The notes under the pieces are model-generated. The model saw only the letters and a list, made by a program, of their open reading frames with translations, was not told where the DNA came from and did no database searches. 64,000 nucleotides of DNA from Oscillospiraceae bacterium (GTDB taxonomy: Bacteria; Bacillota; Clostridia; Oscillospirales; Oscillospiraceae): positions 62,001-126,000 of the forward strand of contig CAJTCG010000011.1 of the NCBI GenBank assembly GCA_910574635.1, in the 5' to 3' direction. Positions 7,673-16,267 of the stretch are shown piece after piece. Both the position numbers and the translations under genes were made by a program. Within the stretch, counting starts at the first letter, position 1, and every line of letters begins with the position of its first letter.

Positions 7673-7701
7673 TTGACGGCGGCTTGGAAAATGGATATGA
7701 T
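7673..7701 (+). promoter_or_regulatory. Promoter of the zinc-ribbon/SH3 membrane protein gene
   Basis: TTGACG (7673-7678), 17 bases, TATGAT (7696-7701). The leader contains a short perfect hairpin, AAAACCC-GCG-GGGTTTT (about 7720-7736), without a following U tract. Confidence 0.75.
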
Positions 7702-7778
7702 AGAAAATGCGATGATAACAAAACCCGCGGGGTTTTGACGATGAAGATCACATAAAGATCACATACGGGAGGACCGAC

Positions 7779-8870
7779 ATGGCAATGAAGCGCTGCCCCG
7801 TCTGCGGGGAGAGATATTCCGACACCTATAAAGAGTGCCCCTTCTGCGAGGAAGAGGAGTACTGGGAGGACGAGCAGCAGGAGCCTGCACGCCGCCCCAT
7901 CCTCCGGGAGGGGGTCCGAAGCCCCGGTGGCCATGGAGGCCACGGCGGGCGGAGCGCCTACAGCATCGTGACGCCCATTTTGCTGGTTTTGATTGTACTG
8001 ATGGCCCTGCTGCTGGTGTACCTTCTCTACGGGGACAAGCTCTTCGGCAAGGACAAGGACCCGGAGGACAACAAGCCCGGCATCACGGAGCCGCAGCAGC
8101 CGGATGGTTCCACCCCCGCGCCCGGCAATACCCCCGCTGTGGACCCCGGCGAAACGGACGGCCCGGACGCCTCCGGCGATCCCGGCGCGGAAGAACCCGG
8201 CACGGACGCCCCGGAACTTCCGGGCACCAGCACCGCGCCCGAGGGAAGCGGCACGACGCCCGGCGGCAGTTCCGACGGCACGACGCCCGGCGGCAGCTCC
8301 GGCGGCATGAGCTACGCCTCCGCCGCGGCCCTGCCCGGCGGCCTGACGCTGAACAGTACGGACTTTACCCGCAATGTTTCCGAGGGGGCCTATAAACTGC
8401 GGGTGTCCGGCGGCACCGGGACCTATACCTGGATCAGCGAGAACCCCTCCATCGCCACCGTGGGCAGCGACGGCACAATCACCCCCGTGGCCGCCGGCAT
8501 CACCAATGTCGTGGTCACCGACGGGTCCAAGCGGGCCATCTGCATCGTCCGGGTCACCGGCGGCTCCGCCCCGTCCGGCGGCGGGACCACCTCCGGCGGG
8601 ACTACTTCTGGCGGGACCACCTCTGGCGGGACCACCTCCGGCGGGTCCTTGAAAGCGGGCAAGGCCGTGGTGGTCAACGGCGGCAACGGCGTCCGGGTCC
8701 GCTCCGGCCCCGGCACCAGCTATGACATTCTGGCCACCGTGCCCAACGGCGGCTCTGTCCAGGTGGTCCGCGCCACGGGGACCGACGACTGGTATGAGAT
8801 CACCTTCACCGCCGTGGGCGGCGTGACCACCACCGGCTATATGAAGGGCGAGTTCCTGGCAAACGGCTGA
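7779..8870 (+). CDS. Membrane-anchored zinc-ribbon protein with Big_2-like and SH3 domains
   Basis: This 363-residue protein has an N-terminal zinc ribbon (CPVCGERYSD then CPFCEEE, residues 6-27) and one membrane helix near residues 66-86. A long Pro/Gly/Thr/Ser-rich linker follows, then a bacterial Ig-like (Big_2) stretch around residues 185-255 (WISENPSIATVGSDGTITPV). A second linker made of a GGTTS-type repeat leads to a C-terminal SH3b domain (VRVRSGPGTSYDILATVPNG). The topology implies a cytoplasmic zinc ribbon and an extracellular wall-binding part. It may sense or bind peptidoglycan; no enzymatic motif is present. GGGAGG precedes the ATG. It is a single gene with its own promoter and terminator. 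Confidence 0.8.
   Translation: MAMKRCPVCGERYSDTYKECPFCEEEEYWEDEQQEPARRPILREGVRSPGGHGGHGGRSAYSIVTPILLVLIVLMALLLVYLLYGDKLFGKDKDPEDNKPGITEPQQPDGSTPAPGNTPAVDPGETDGPDASGDPGAEEPGTDAPELPGTSTAPEGSGTTPGGSSDGTTPGGSSGGMSYASAAALPGGLTLNSTDFTRNVSEGAYKLRVSGGTGTYTWISENPSIATVGSDGTITPVAAGITNVVVTDGSKRAICIVRVTGGSAPSGGGTTSGGTTSGGTTSGGTTSGGSLKAGKAVVVNGGNGVRVRSGPGTSYDILATVPNGGSVQVVRATGTDDWYEITFTAVGGVTTTGYMKGEFLANG
8578..8644 (+). repeat. 15-bp tandem repeats encoding a Gly/Thr/Ser linker
   Basis: Several copies of GGCGGGACCACCTC(C/T) or close variants encode SGGTT units just before the SH3 domain. They form a flexible low-complexity linker. Confidence 0.85.
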
Positions 8871-8880
8871 GACAAAACGG

Positions 8881-8913
8881 CATCCCCGGACGGTTTCCGT
8901 CCGGGGATGTTTC
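8881..8913 (+). terminator. Terminator after the zinc-ribbon/SH3 gene
   Basis: CATCCCCGGACGG and CCGTCCGGGGATG pair around TTT, followed by TTTCTT. Confidence 0.85.
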
Positions 8914-8942
8914 TTGCATCCGGCAGAGAGTTATGCTATAAT
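8914..8942 (+). promoter_or_regulatory. Promoter of the ABC exporter-ylmH operon
   Basis: TTGCAT (8914-8919), 17 bases, TATAAT (8937-8942) with an ATGC extension. Confidence 0.8.
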
Positions 8943-8984
8943 CCTAAACTGTAAAATTATGTACTGACAACGGAGGACGTCTCT

Positions 8985-10736
8985 ATGACCACCCAGGATT
9001 TCCAGCGAAAATCCCCCCTGCAAATCTTCCTCTCCTACTTCCGGCCCCACCGGAAGCTGTTCATCATGGACCTGGCCTGCGCCCTGCTGATTTCCCTGAT
9101 CGACCTGGCCTTTCCCGCCGTGTCCCGCTGGTGCATGTACGAGCTTTTGCCGCAAAGCGCCTATAGGACCTTCTTTGCCGTCATGGCGGTGGTGTTTGCC
9201 GCTTTCGTCCTCCGGGCCCTGCTGACCTATGTCATCTGCTACTGGGGCCACACCTTCGGCGTCCTGGTGGAGGCGGACATCCGCCACGACCTCTTCCGCC
9301 ACATGCAGGAGCTGAGCTTCAACTACTACGACAAGAACCGCACCGGCCAGCTCATGAGCCGCCTCACGGCGGACCTCTTCGATATCACGGAGCTGGCCCA
9401 CCACGGGCCGGAGGACATTTTCATCTCCGGCGTCACCATCGTGGGGTCCCTAATCATCATGTTCACCATCCAGTGGCGGCTGGCCCTGGTGATTGCCTGC
9501 ATCGTCCCGGTGTTCTTCGCCGTGGTCTGGTCCTGCCGCCGCTCCATGAGCGAGGCCTCCGCCGCCGTGAAGCAGAAAACCGCCGTCATTAACTCCGACA
9601 TCGAGTCCGGCCTCTCCGGCATCCGCACGGCCAAGGCCTTCGCCAACGAGGGGGCGGAGCTCCAGAAGTTCGACAGCTCCAACGCGACCTTCAAGACCTC
9701 CAAGCGGGCGTTCCACAAGGCCATGGGCCGCTTCAACGCCACCATGGAGTTCTTCCTCTGCATCCTCTCCGCCGCCGTCATCGCCGCCGGGGGGCTGTTC
9801 ATCATGCGGGGGGAGCTGAATGTCATTGACCTGACCACCTTCAGCCTTTATATCACCACCTTCGTCACCCCGGTGCGAAAGCTCAGCAACTTCGCCGAGC
9901 TCTTCGCCAACGGCACGGCGGGCCTGGGCCGCTTCATCGAGCTGATGCGGGAGGAGCCCGCCCTGAAGGACGCGCCGGACGCCCGGCGGCTGGACCGGGT
10001 GGAGGGCAAAATCGACGTGGACCATGTGAGCTTTGCCTATCAGGGCGACGCGGCGGTGCTGCGGGACGTGGACCTCCATATCCGCCCCGGCGAGACGCTG
10101 GCGGTGGTGGGGCCCTCCGGCGGGGGAAAGTCCACCCTCTGCCAGCTCATCCCCCGGTTTTACGATGTGACGGAAGGGGCCGTCCGGCTGGACGGCGCGG
10201 ACGTGCGGCAGGTGACCCAGGAGTCCCTCCGGCGGAACGTGGGCGTGGTCCAGCAGGACGTGTTCCTCTTTGCCGCCAGCATCCTGGAGAACATCCGCTA
10301 CGGCCGCCCCGGGGCAACCGAAGAGGAAGTGGCCCGGGCCGCCCGCCTGGCGGAGATCTACGACGATATCGTCGCCATGCCCGACGGGTTCAACACCTAT
10401 GTGGGCGAGCGGGGCGTGCTCCTCTCCGGCGGGCAGAAGCAGCGGATTTCCATTGCCCGCATCTTTTTGAAGGACCCCCCGGTGCTGATTCTGGACGAGG
10501 CCACGTCGGCCCTGGACAGCGTGACGGAGGCCAAGCTCCAGGAGGCCTTTGACAAGCTCTCTCAGGGCCGGACCACCATCATCATCGCCCACCGGCTCTC
10601 CACCGTCCGCAATGCGGACCGCATCGCCGTCATTGAGGACGGGCGCATGGTGGAGCTGGGAAGCCACGAGGAGCTGATGGCCAAGGACGGGGCCTATGCC
10701 GCCCTGGTCCACACCCAGGAGCTGCGCCATGGATAA
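8985..10736 (+). CDS. ABC exporter, fused membrane and ATPase domains (MsbA/LmrA type)
   Basis: This 583-residue half-transporter has six membrane segments over residues about 20-310, then a nucleotide-binding domain. Walker A is GPSGGGKST (about residue 378), the signature is LSGGQKQR, Walker B is VLILDEATSALD and the switch His is in IIIAHRLSTV. It should function as a homodimer exporting a lipid, drug or peptide; the substrate cannot be inferred. The start at 8985 follows a GGAGGACG site. Its stop overlaps the ylmH start by 8 bases, so the two are translationally coupled. Confidence 0.92.
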   Translation: MTTQDFQRKSPLQIFLSYFRPHRKLFIMDLACALLISLIDLAFPAVSRWCMYELLPQSAYRTFFAVMAVVFAAFVLRALLTYVICYWGHTFGVLVEADIRHDLFRHMQELSFNYYDKNRTGQLMSRLTADLFDITELAHHGPEDIFISGVTIVGSLIIMFTIQWRLALVIACIVPVFFAVVWSCRRSMSEASAAVKQKTAVINSDIESGLSGIRTAKAFANEGAELQKFDSSNATFKTSKRAFHKAMGRFNATMEFFLCILSAAVIAAGGLFIMRGELNVIDLTTFSLYITTFVTPVRKLSNFAELFANGTAGLGRFIELMREEPALKDAPDARRLDRVEGKIDVDHVSFAYQGDAAVLRDVDLHIRPGETLAVVGPSGGGKSTLCQLIPRFYDVTEGAVRLDGADVRQVTQESLRRNVGVVQQDVFLFAASILENIRYGRPGATEEEVARAARLAEIYDDIVAMPDGFNTYVGERGVLLSGGQKQRISIARIFLKDPPVLILDEATSALDSVTEAKLQEAFDKLSQGRTTIIIAHRLSTVRNADRIAVIEDGRMVELGSHEELMAKDGAYAALVHTQELRHG

Positions 10737-11520
10737 GGGCGCGCTGCTGGACCGCCTGGGCCTTGCCGGGGAGGACCGGCTGGCCCTGGCGAAGGTGCTG
10801 GACAAGGCGGAGCAGGCGTCAGGGCGGAACATTCCCGCCGCCACGGACTTCCTCAGCCCCCAGCAGCGGGCCCAGGCCCTGGACCTTCTGCATCTGGCGG
10901 GGATTTCCGAGAGCGCTTACGTGCTCCAAGGGGGCTATGAGGGGGCGGAACGGCAGGTTTTGCAGTTCCTCCCCGACTGGATGGAGCCGGAGAGCGCCGA
11001 GGCCCCCATCCGCTGCCTCCGGGCCGTATTCCGGGAGGAGGAGAAGCTGAGCCACCGGGATTTCCTGGGGAGCCTGATGGGCATGGGCATTGTGCGGGAG
11101 AAGGTGGGGGACATTCTCGTGGCCCCCGGAAGCGCGGACCTTTTGGTTTTGGAGGGCGTTGCGGACTTTCTGCTGCAAAGCTGGAACTCCGCCGGGCGAG
11201 CAAAGCTCCGGGTTTCCGCCATCGAGCCGGAAAACCTCCATATTCCAACGGTTCAGCGGAAGGAGGTCCGGGACACGGTGTCCTCTCTCCGGCTGGACGC
11301 GGTGGCGGCCTCCGGCTTCCGGCTGGCCCGGGGGAAAGCCGCCGCCCTCATTGAAAGCGGCAAGGTCCAGCTCAACTGGCGGGAGTGCGTGAAGCCGGAC
11401 AAGCTGCTGGAGGCGGGGGACGTGGTGTCCGCCCAGGGCTTTGGAAAATTCGAGCTCAGCGAGGTGGGGGGCCTGACCCGGAAGGGGCGCGTCTCCATCG
11501 TCCTGCGGGTTTATGTTTGA
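10729..11520 (+). CDS. ylmH: YlmH-like S4-domain RNA-binding protein
   Basis: This 263-residue protein has the YlmH layout: an N-terminal helical part, a middle domain (LGSLMGMGIVREKVGDILV, about residues 122-140) and a C-terminal S4 RNA-binding domain (SGFRLARGKAAALIESGKV, about residues 195-213). Bacillus YlmH binds the large ribosomal subunit and has been linked to ribosome-associated quality control, and the gene usually sits in a cell-division cluster. Here it is instead coupled to an ABC exporter. The start at 10729 is chosen because AGGAG lies 7 bases upstream and the S4 protein family begins there. Confidence 0.85.
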   Translation: MDKGALLDRLGLAGEDRLALAKVLDKAEQASGRNIPAATDFLSPQQRAQALDLLHLAGISESAYVLQGGYEGAERQVLQFLPDWMEPESAEAPIRCLRAVFREEEKLSHRDFLGSLMGMGIVREKVGDILVAPGSADLLVLEGVADFLLQSWNSAGRAKLRVSAIEPENLHIPTVQRKEVRDTVSSLRLDAVAASGFRLARGKAAALIESGKVQLNWRECVKPDKLLEAGDVVSAQGFGKFELSEVGGLTRKGRVSIVLRVYV

Positions 11521-11594
11521 GGCGGGAAGGAATCCGGCGCCAATTTGAAGAACGGCGGGCCGGAAAACCGTATGGAGTATGGGGAGGGTTTGGA

Positions 11595-11792
11595 ATGGTG
11601 GAATATGCGTTTGAGACAGTCGCCGCCGATGAGGGGTTTTTCGTGGGAAAGACCACCGGCCACCGGGAGGCCATTCTCCGGCGGGCGGCGGAGGGCTGGC
11701 ACTACGCCGGGTGGATTCCCACCCAGCAGATGAACGGCTCCATTTTGGAAATCGACTTGGTATTCGAGCGGGAAACGGAGGGACAAGCATGA
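11595..11792 (+). CDS. DUF4177 family small protein
   Basis: This 65-residue protein (MVEYAFETVAADEGFFVG..., then WHYAGWIPTQQ) matches the DUF4177 pattern of a small beta-rich domain with a conserved W near the middle. GGAGGG lies 5 bases before the ATG. Its stop overlaps the next start (ATGA). Function is unknown. Confidence 0.7.
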   Translation: MVEYAFETVAADEGFFVGKTTGHREAILRRAAEGWHYAGWIPTQQMNGSILEIDLVFERETEGQA

Positions 11793-12001
11793 AGCAGGAG
11801 CAGATCGACCGCATCAACGAGCTGGCCCGGAAGGCCAAGGCCGCGGGATTGACCGAGGAGGAGGAACGGGAGCGGGCCGTCCTCCGCCGGGCGTATATCG
11901 ACTCGGTGCTGGGGAATCTCAAAAGCCAGCTGGACCACACCTACATCGTGGACGAGCAGGGGAACAAGCGGAAGCTGGAGAAGAAAGAGACGGAGGGCTG
12001 A
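11789..12001 (+). CDS. DUF896 family protein (YnzC-like)
   Basis: This 70-residue, highly charged helical protein carries the DUF896 signature: RINELARKAKAAGLTEEEE near the start, RRAYIDSVLGNLKSQL in the middle and a lysine-rich tail. The Bacillus homologue YnzC lies in an SOS-regulated operon with yneA but has no established role. GGAGGG precedes the ATG. It overlaps the DUF4177 gene upstream and is 3 bases from the XpaC-like gene. Confidence 0.85.
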   Translation: MKQEQIDRINELARKAKAAGLTEEEERERAVLRRAYIDSVLGNLKSQLDHTYIVDEQGNKRKLEKKETEG

Positions 12002-12004
12002 GCC

Positions 12005-13207
12005 ATGGCGGAGAATCGAAAAAAGACGTCCGGCGGCGGGGATTGGGGCTGGCCCCTGATCATATTGTCCTTTTGCTTCGGCCTCTGGCCCGTGGGGCTG
12101 GTACTGCTGTTCGGCAAGCTTTTCGCCGACGACGAGAAAAAGCCCGTTCAGAAGGCCCCGCCCCTCCAGGGCACGCCGGGACAGACGGCCCAGGCTTCCG
12201 GGACCGTGACCGCCCCGCCCCGGCGGCAGACGAAAGCCGCCAAGGCGGTGAAGAAGGTCACCAAGTCCCCGGCGGCGAAGAAGTCCAACGCCTGGTGGCT
12301 GAAAATCGGCGGACTGGCGCTGCTGTTCTTCGGCTTGAATGGGATGGTGGACGCGATAGACAGCTTGCTGTGGGTCCTGCAAAACGGGACGGCCGCCCTT
12401 TGGTGGCTGGAGGACCTGCTGGGGGGACTGGCCATTACCGCCGGAGGCGGGGCTATGCTGTACAGCGGCCTCTCCATGGACCGCCAGCTCAAACGGTTTT
12501 CCAAGTACCTCCTGGTCCTGGGGGACCGGGAGGCCATGCCCATCGACGAGCTGGCCCGGACCCTGGGCTACTCGGAGCGGCGGGTGGAAAAGGACCTGGA
12601 GAAAATGATCGACAAGGGCTATTTCGGCGGGAAAGCCTATCTCAACGTGGAGCTGGGCTACCTCTTCCGGGGCGGGAACGCCGCGGAAACGGCCTTCCGC
12701 CAGCGGTTCGAGGAGGCCCAGGAGGCGGCGGAGCCCAAAGCGCCGCCCAAGGAGGCGGAGGAGGGCTATTCCGGCATCCTCCGCAACATCCGCCGGGCCA
12801 ACGACCAGATTGCGGACCCTGTGCTCTCCGCCAAAATCGACCGGCTGGAGGAGATCACCGCCAAAATCTTCAAAGCCGTGGAGGAGGACCCCAGGAAGAA
12901 AGACCGCATCGGTACTTTCCTGAACTACTACCTGCCCACCACCCAGAAGCTGCTGGACTCCTACGCCCAGTTTGAGTCCGCCGGGGTGGAGGGGGACAAC
13001 CTCCGCCAGGCCAAGCAGCGGATTGAGACTACCATGGACTCCATCGTCAAGGGCTTTGAGCATCAGTTGGACGAGCTCTACCAGGCGGACGCCATGGACG
13101 TGGACTCGGACATCCGGGTGATGGAGCACATGCTCCGCCGGGACACCGGCAGCGCGGAGGAGGACTTCGGCCTGGGCGGGGGCGCCGTCCAGGCGGAGGA
13201 GGAATGA
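12005..13207 (+). CDS. XpaC-like membrane protein (5-bromo-4-chloroindolyl phosphate hydrolysis family)
   Basis: This 400-residue protein has a hydrophobic hairpin near residues 14-40, a lysine/alanine/proline-rich linker, and a second membrane pair at about 98-160. A soluble helical C-terminal half follows, with XpaC-type segments (ILRNIRRANDQIADPVLSAK and LEEITAKIFKAVEEDP). Between them, residues about 178-217 (AMPIDELARTLGYSERRVEK, then MIDKGYFG) read like a winged helix. XpaC proteins are named for a reporter phenotype and are often paired with TelA/tellurite-resistance proteins; none is present here. It forms an operon with the two small genes upstream. Confidence 0.75.
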   Translation: MAENRKKTSGGGDWGWPLIILSFCFGLWPVGLVLLFGKLFADDEKKPVQKAPPLQGTPGQTAQASGTVTAPPRRQTKAAKAVKKVTKSPAAKKSNAWWLKIGGLALLFFGLNGMVDAIDSLLWVLQNGTAALWWLEDLLGGLAITAGGGAMLYSGLSMDRQLKRFSKYLLVLGDREAMPIDELARTLGYSERRVEKDLEKMIDKGYFGGKAYLNVELGYLFRGGNAAETAFRQRFEEAQEAAEPKAPPKEAEEGYSGILRNIRRANDQIADPVLSAKIDRLEEITAKIFKAVEEDPRKKDRIGTFLNYYLPTTQKLLDSYAQFESAGVEGDNLRQAKQRIETTMDSIVKGFEHQLDELYQADAMDVDSDIRVMEHMLRRDTGSAEEDFGLGGGAVQAEEE

Positions 13208-13210
13208 CAA

Positions 13211-13244
13211 ACGGCCCGGTCCACCCTGGGCCGGGCCGTTTTCC
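13211..13244 (+). terminator. Terminator after the XpaC-like gene
   Basis: ACGGCCCGG and CCGGGCCGT flank an 11-base loop, followed by TTTTCC. Confidence 0.8.
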
Positions 13245-13344
13245 GGGAATGTAAACCTGCGGTTAGCAGAAAGAATGTCCTTGGTTGGTGGAACAAACCC
13301 GCCTCACCCTGCTATCATTGGAGCCAACAAAGGAGGGATGCCCC

Positions 13345-14676
13345 ATGACGACCGGACGTCGCGTGGCCCAGAAGCGAAAGGAGCTCGGCCTCTCCCAGGA
13401 GGCCCTGGGGGAGAAGCTGGGCGTGTCCCGGCAGTCCATTTACAAGTGGGAATCCGACGGCGCATTGCCGGAGGTGGAGAAGCTGGTGGCCTTGAGCCGC
13501 CTGTTCGGCGTGTCCGTGGGCTGGCTTCTGGGGGTGGAGGAGGAAGCCGCCCCATCCGGCGGGGAACTGACGGCGGAGCAGCTTGCCCTGGTGGAGGAGA
13601 TCGCCGCCCGGTACGCGCCGAAGCCCCGGCTGTCCGTGCGCCGGAGGGTGGTGGTGAAACTATCCGCCGTCACGGCGGCGGTGTGCCTGTGCGTGGTGCT
13701 CTGGGGCTTTTACCGGCGGCTGGAGGACCTAACCCGGAATTACTCCTATCTGCAAGCCGCCATCATCCAGGTGGAGGCCGGGGTGAACGGCCAGATCGGC
13801 GGCGTCTCCAGCCGGGTGGAGGAGCTTCTGCAAGAGCAGAACGCCGTCACCGCCGATTACGGCGTCTCCCTGCGGAACGTGAACGTGGCCGGGAACCGGG
13901 CGAAGTTCACGGCCTACGCCGTGCCCAGGACCTACGTGGAGGGCATGAGGGCGGCGTTCTACGCCGAGGGCGGCGACTGCCGGGTCATTGTCTCCCAGGG
14001 GGATGGACATCGGTTCGAGGCCGATTTGTACTGCGAACTGGAGGAGGCGATGACCATCTGCGTGGACTTCCTCTACCCGGACGGGACCCGCCAGACCCAG
14101 GTGCTGAAGCGCTATACGGGCCTCTACGGCCAGACGTTCCCGGCGGTGCGGGCGGATTATGCCCTGGGCTTTAAGCCGGTGGAAAACGGGACCTTTGCCC
14201 TGGTGGAGTCCAGAGGGAGCAGGGAAGAGTACGGGCGCCTGGACTGGAACCCGATGGGGATTCAGCCGGGACTTCCCGAAAATACCCCGCCCGTGGCGGA
14301 GCTGGAAAGCCTGCGGGTGGGCCTGTTTCGGAATATGAAGCTGGTGGACTGGGCGGTGTTCACCGTGACGCCGGGGGTAGTGGAGGAGGAGACTGCCGTC
14401 CTCACCGGGGAGCAGTGGAAGGCCCTGGACAAGCTCCGGCAGAACGACGGGGGCGGCACCAGAGGCTACCAGTGGCTTAATTTCCATTTTGCGCCCCAGG
14501 AGGTCCCGGCGGAGGCCGGGGACGTGTTCCAGGTGGCGGCGGTCATGGAGGACGTGTATGGCCGCACGGCGGTCCGGTCCGGCGGGGCCTTCGGCCTGGA
14601 CGAGGGCTGGAAGGAGCTGACCAACCTGGACGGGGATACCTCCAATACGGACCCGGAGGGCTGGGTGCTTGAATAG
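13345..14676 (+). CDS. Membrane-anchored XRE-family protein with large extracellular domain
   Basis: This 443-residue protein starts with a Cro/CI helix-turn-helix (LGLSQEALGEKLGVSRQSIY, residues 14-33). A linker follows, then a single membrane helix near residues 108-125 and an approximately 315-residue beta-rich extracytoplasmic part with no recognised domain. The architecture suggests a one-component sensor that couples an outside signal to DNA binding, although the HTH may also be vestigial. AGGAGG precedes ATG 13345. An extended -10 (TGCTATCAT) lies at 13308-13316 without a good -35. It is a single gene, convergent with guaD. Confidence 0.75.
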   Translation: MTTGRRVAQKRKELGLSQEALGEKLGVSRQSIYKWESDGALPEVEKLVALSRLFGVSVGWLLGVEEEAAPSGGELTAEQLALVEEIAARYAPKPRLSVRRRVVVKLSAVTAAVCLCVVLWGFYRRLEDLTRNYSYLQAAIIQVEAGVNGQIGGVSSRVEELLQEQNAVTADYGVSLRNVNVAGNRAKFTAYAVPRTYVEGMRAAFYAEGGDCRVIVSQGDGHRFEADLYCELEEAMTICVDFLYPDGTRQTQVLKRYTGLYGQTFPAVRADYALGFKPVENGTFALVESRGSREEYGRLDWNPMGIQPGLPENTPPVAELESLRVGLFRNMKLVDWAVFTVTPGVVEEETAVLTGEQWKALDKLRQNDGGGTRGYQWLNFHFAPQEVPAEAGDVFQVAAVMEDVYGRTAVRSGGAFGLDEGWKELTNLDGDTSNTDPEGWVLE

Positions 14677-14710
14677 GAAACGGGACTGCAAAAGCAGTCC
14701 CGTTTTTCGT

Positions 14711-15979
14711 TCAACCGGCGGAAAAGACCTTCCTGCCGTCGCTCCACACGGCTTTGACCGCGCCCTTCTGCCGCCGGTAGACGCAGCGCTCCAGCCGCTC
14801 CGCCGCCGTCAGGGGGTGGGGCTGGGGGAGGTCCCCGTCCGCCAGCACAATCGCGTGGAGGCGGTTCCCTGGGGCAAAGCCCGGCTGTTCCCCAAAGAAC
14901 GCCGCCCCGGCGGAGGTCCCCAAGTACCAGCCCTCCGCCACGGTGAGGAAATCCGTGTCCCAGCCGTCCAGAATCCGCCGGGCCTTGGAGGCCCGGATGG
15001 AGGCCGCCACCACGTCGAACATGCTCAGGTGGTCCCCACCGGCGATGTCGCTGCCCAGGGCCACGTTCAGCCCCTCTTTCAGCATCACCCGCACCGGGGC
15101 CGTGCCGGAGCAGATATTCTGGTTGGAGTCCGCGCAGTGGACCACCGTCACTCCGGCCACCCGCATGGCCGCCCGCTCCCGCGCGTCGGACCAGACGCAG
15201 TGGGCCATCAGGGTCCGGTCGTTCCAGAGGCCGTATTTCGCGTAGGTCTCCCAATACTGTCCGCAATCAGGATGCAGTTCTTTTACCCATTGGATTTCCC
15301 CGGTGTTCTCCGACAGGTGGGACTGGACCGGGAGGCCCCGCTCCGCCGCCAGCTTCCCTAAAAAGTCCATCAATTCGTTGGTGCAGGAGGGGGTGAACCG
15401 GGGGGTGAGGATGGGCTTGACGTGCCGGAAGTCCCGGCATTCCTCCAGCCAGCGGAGGGTTTCCCGCTGGGATTCCTCCGTCTCCTCCTGGAGGGCGGGG
15501 ATGCCGTTGCGGTCCATGTTCACCTTGCCCACGTATCCGGTGACCCCGGCCTTTTCCAGCTCCTCCATCAAAATCAGCGTGGCCTCCCGGTGGAGGGAGG
15601 AGAACATGCACACCCTTGTGGTCCCGTTTTCAATCAGCTCCCGGGCAAGCTTGCGGTAGACCTCCCGGGCGTAGTCCGGGTCGGCGAAGCGGGCCTCGGT
15701 GGGGAAGGTGTAGGTGTTTAGCCAGTCCAAAAGCGGCAGGTCCATGCCCATGCCCAGCATAGGATACTGGGGGGCGTGGAGGTGGAGGTCCGCGAAGGAC
15801 TGCAAAATCAGGGCGTCCCCGTAATCCTCCACCGCCGCCCCGGCGTATTGCTCCGGCAGGGCGGGAAAGACCCCGGTGATGTTGCCGTCCTCCGCCACCA
15901 GATAGCCGTTTTCCGTGACGTCCAGCTTCCCCAGGGCCGGAGCGGAGACCACCGTGCCCTTTAAAATGGTAATCGACAT
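14711..15979 (-). CDS. guaD: Guanine deaminase
   Basis: This 422-residue amidohydrolase has zinc-ligand motifs FADLHLHAPQYP near residue 64, GLPVQSHLSE, TLMAHCVWS and ALGSDIAGG, as in GuaD/TrzN-like guanine deaminases. It converts guanine to xanthine and ammonia. The start at 15979 (MSITILKGTVV) has an AAAGGGG site; the longer frame covers the riboswitch. A guanine-class purine riboswitch directly upstream supports the assignment. Having a guanine catabolic gene under such control is less usual than salvage or transport genes, so the direction of control would be worth measuring. Confidence 0.92.
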   Translation of the reverse strand: MSITILKGTVVSAPALGKLDVTENGYLVAEDGNITGVFPALPEQYAGAAVEDYGDALILQSFADLHLHAPQYPMLGMGMDLPLLDWLNTYTFPTEARFADPDYAREVYRKLARELIENGTTRVCMFSSLHREATLILMEELEKAGVTGYVGKVNMDRNGIPALQEETEESQRETLRWLEECRDFRHVKPILTPRFTPSCTNELMDFLGKLAAERGLPVQSHLSENTGEIQWVKELHPDCGQYWETYAKYGLWNDRTLMAHCVWSDARERAAMRVAGVTVVHCADSNQNICSGTAPVRVMLKEGLNVALGSDIAGGDHLSMFDVVAASIRASKARRILDGWDTDFLTVAEGWYLGTSAGAAFFGEQPGFAPGNRLHAIVLADGDLPQPHPLTAAERLERCVYRRQKGAVKAVWSDGRKVFSAG

Positions 15980-16007
15980 GCCAACAACCCCTTTTCTAAT
16001 TTGCCGG

Positions 16008-16040
16008 TACAAAAACAAAAAGGACGCCTGCGCGGGCAGG
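16008..16040 (-). terminator. Terminator hairpin in the guaD leader
   Basis: CCTGC-CCGC-GCAGG followed by CGTCCTTTTTGTTTTT on the minus strand, between the aptamer and guaD. Confidence 0.65.
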
Positions 16041-16061
16041 GGGATTCCCCCCTCCGTACAG

Positions 16062-16130
16062 ACACCCATAGAGAAGCCTTCGGCGGCTTCGTAGAAACGC
16101 CCGCGCCATACAGCGGGCTTATATGAGGCC
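16062..16130 (-). promoter_or_regulatory. Purine riboswitch, guanine class
   Basis: On the minus strand, CTCATATAAGCCCGC, TATGGCGCGGGC, GTTTCTAC and a GAAGCC/GGCTTC P3 stem lead into CTCTATGGG. That is the P1-P2-P3 plan with the conserved UAUAA, AUGG and UUUCUAC core. The J3/1 residue aligned with position 74 is C, which predicts guanine or hypoxanthine recognition. The P3 loop is somewhat divergent. Confidence 0.88.
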
Positions 16131-16155
16131 CTTCGCCTTGTATCCAGTTGCGTAT

Positions 16156-16184
16156 AGTATACCATGTCCTTCGGAGGAAAGCAA
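16156..16184 (-). promoter_or_regulatory. Promoter of guaD
   Basis: TTGCTT (16184-16179), 17 bases, TATACT (16161-16156) on the minus strand. Confidence 0.7.
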
Positions 16185-16267
16185 GCACCACTTCTGACCT
16201 CTCCGCTTATACTGGCATACGGGCGGCCCGGGACCCATGCGCCGCCCGAATCAAGAATAAGGCGTTG

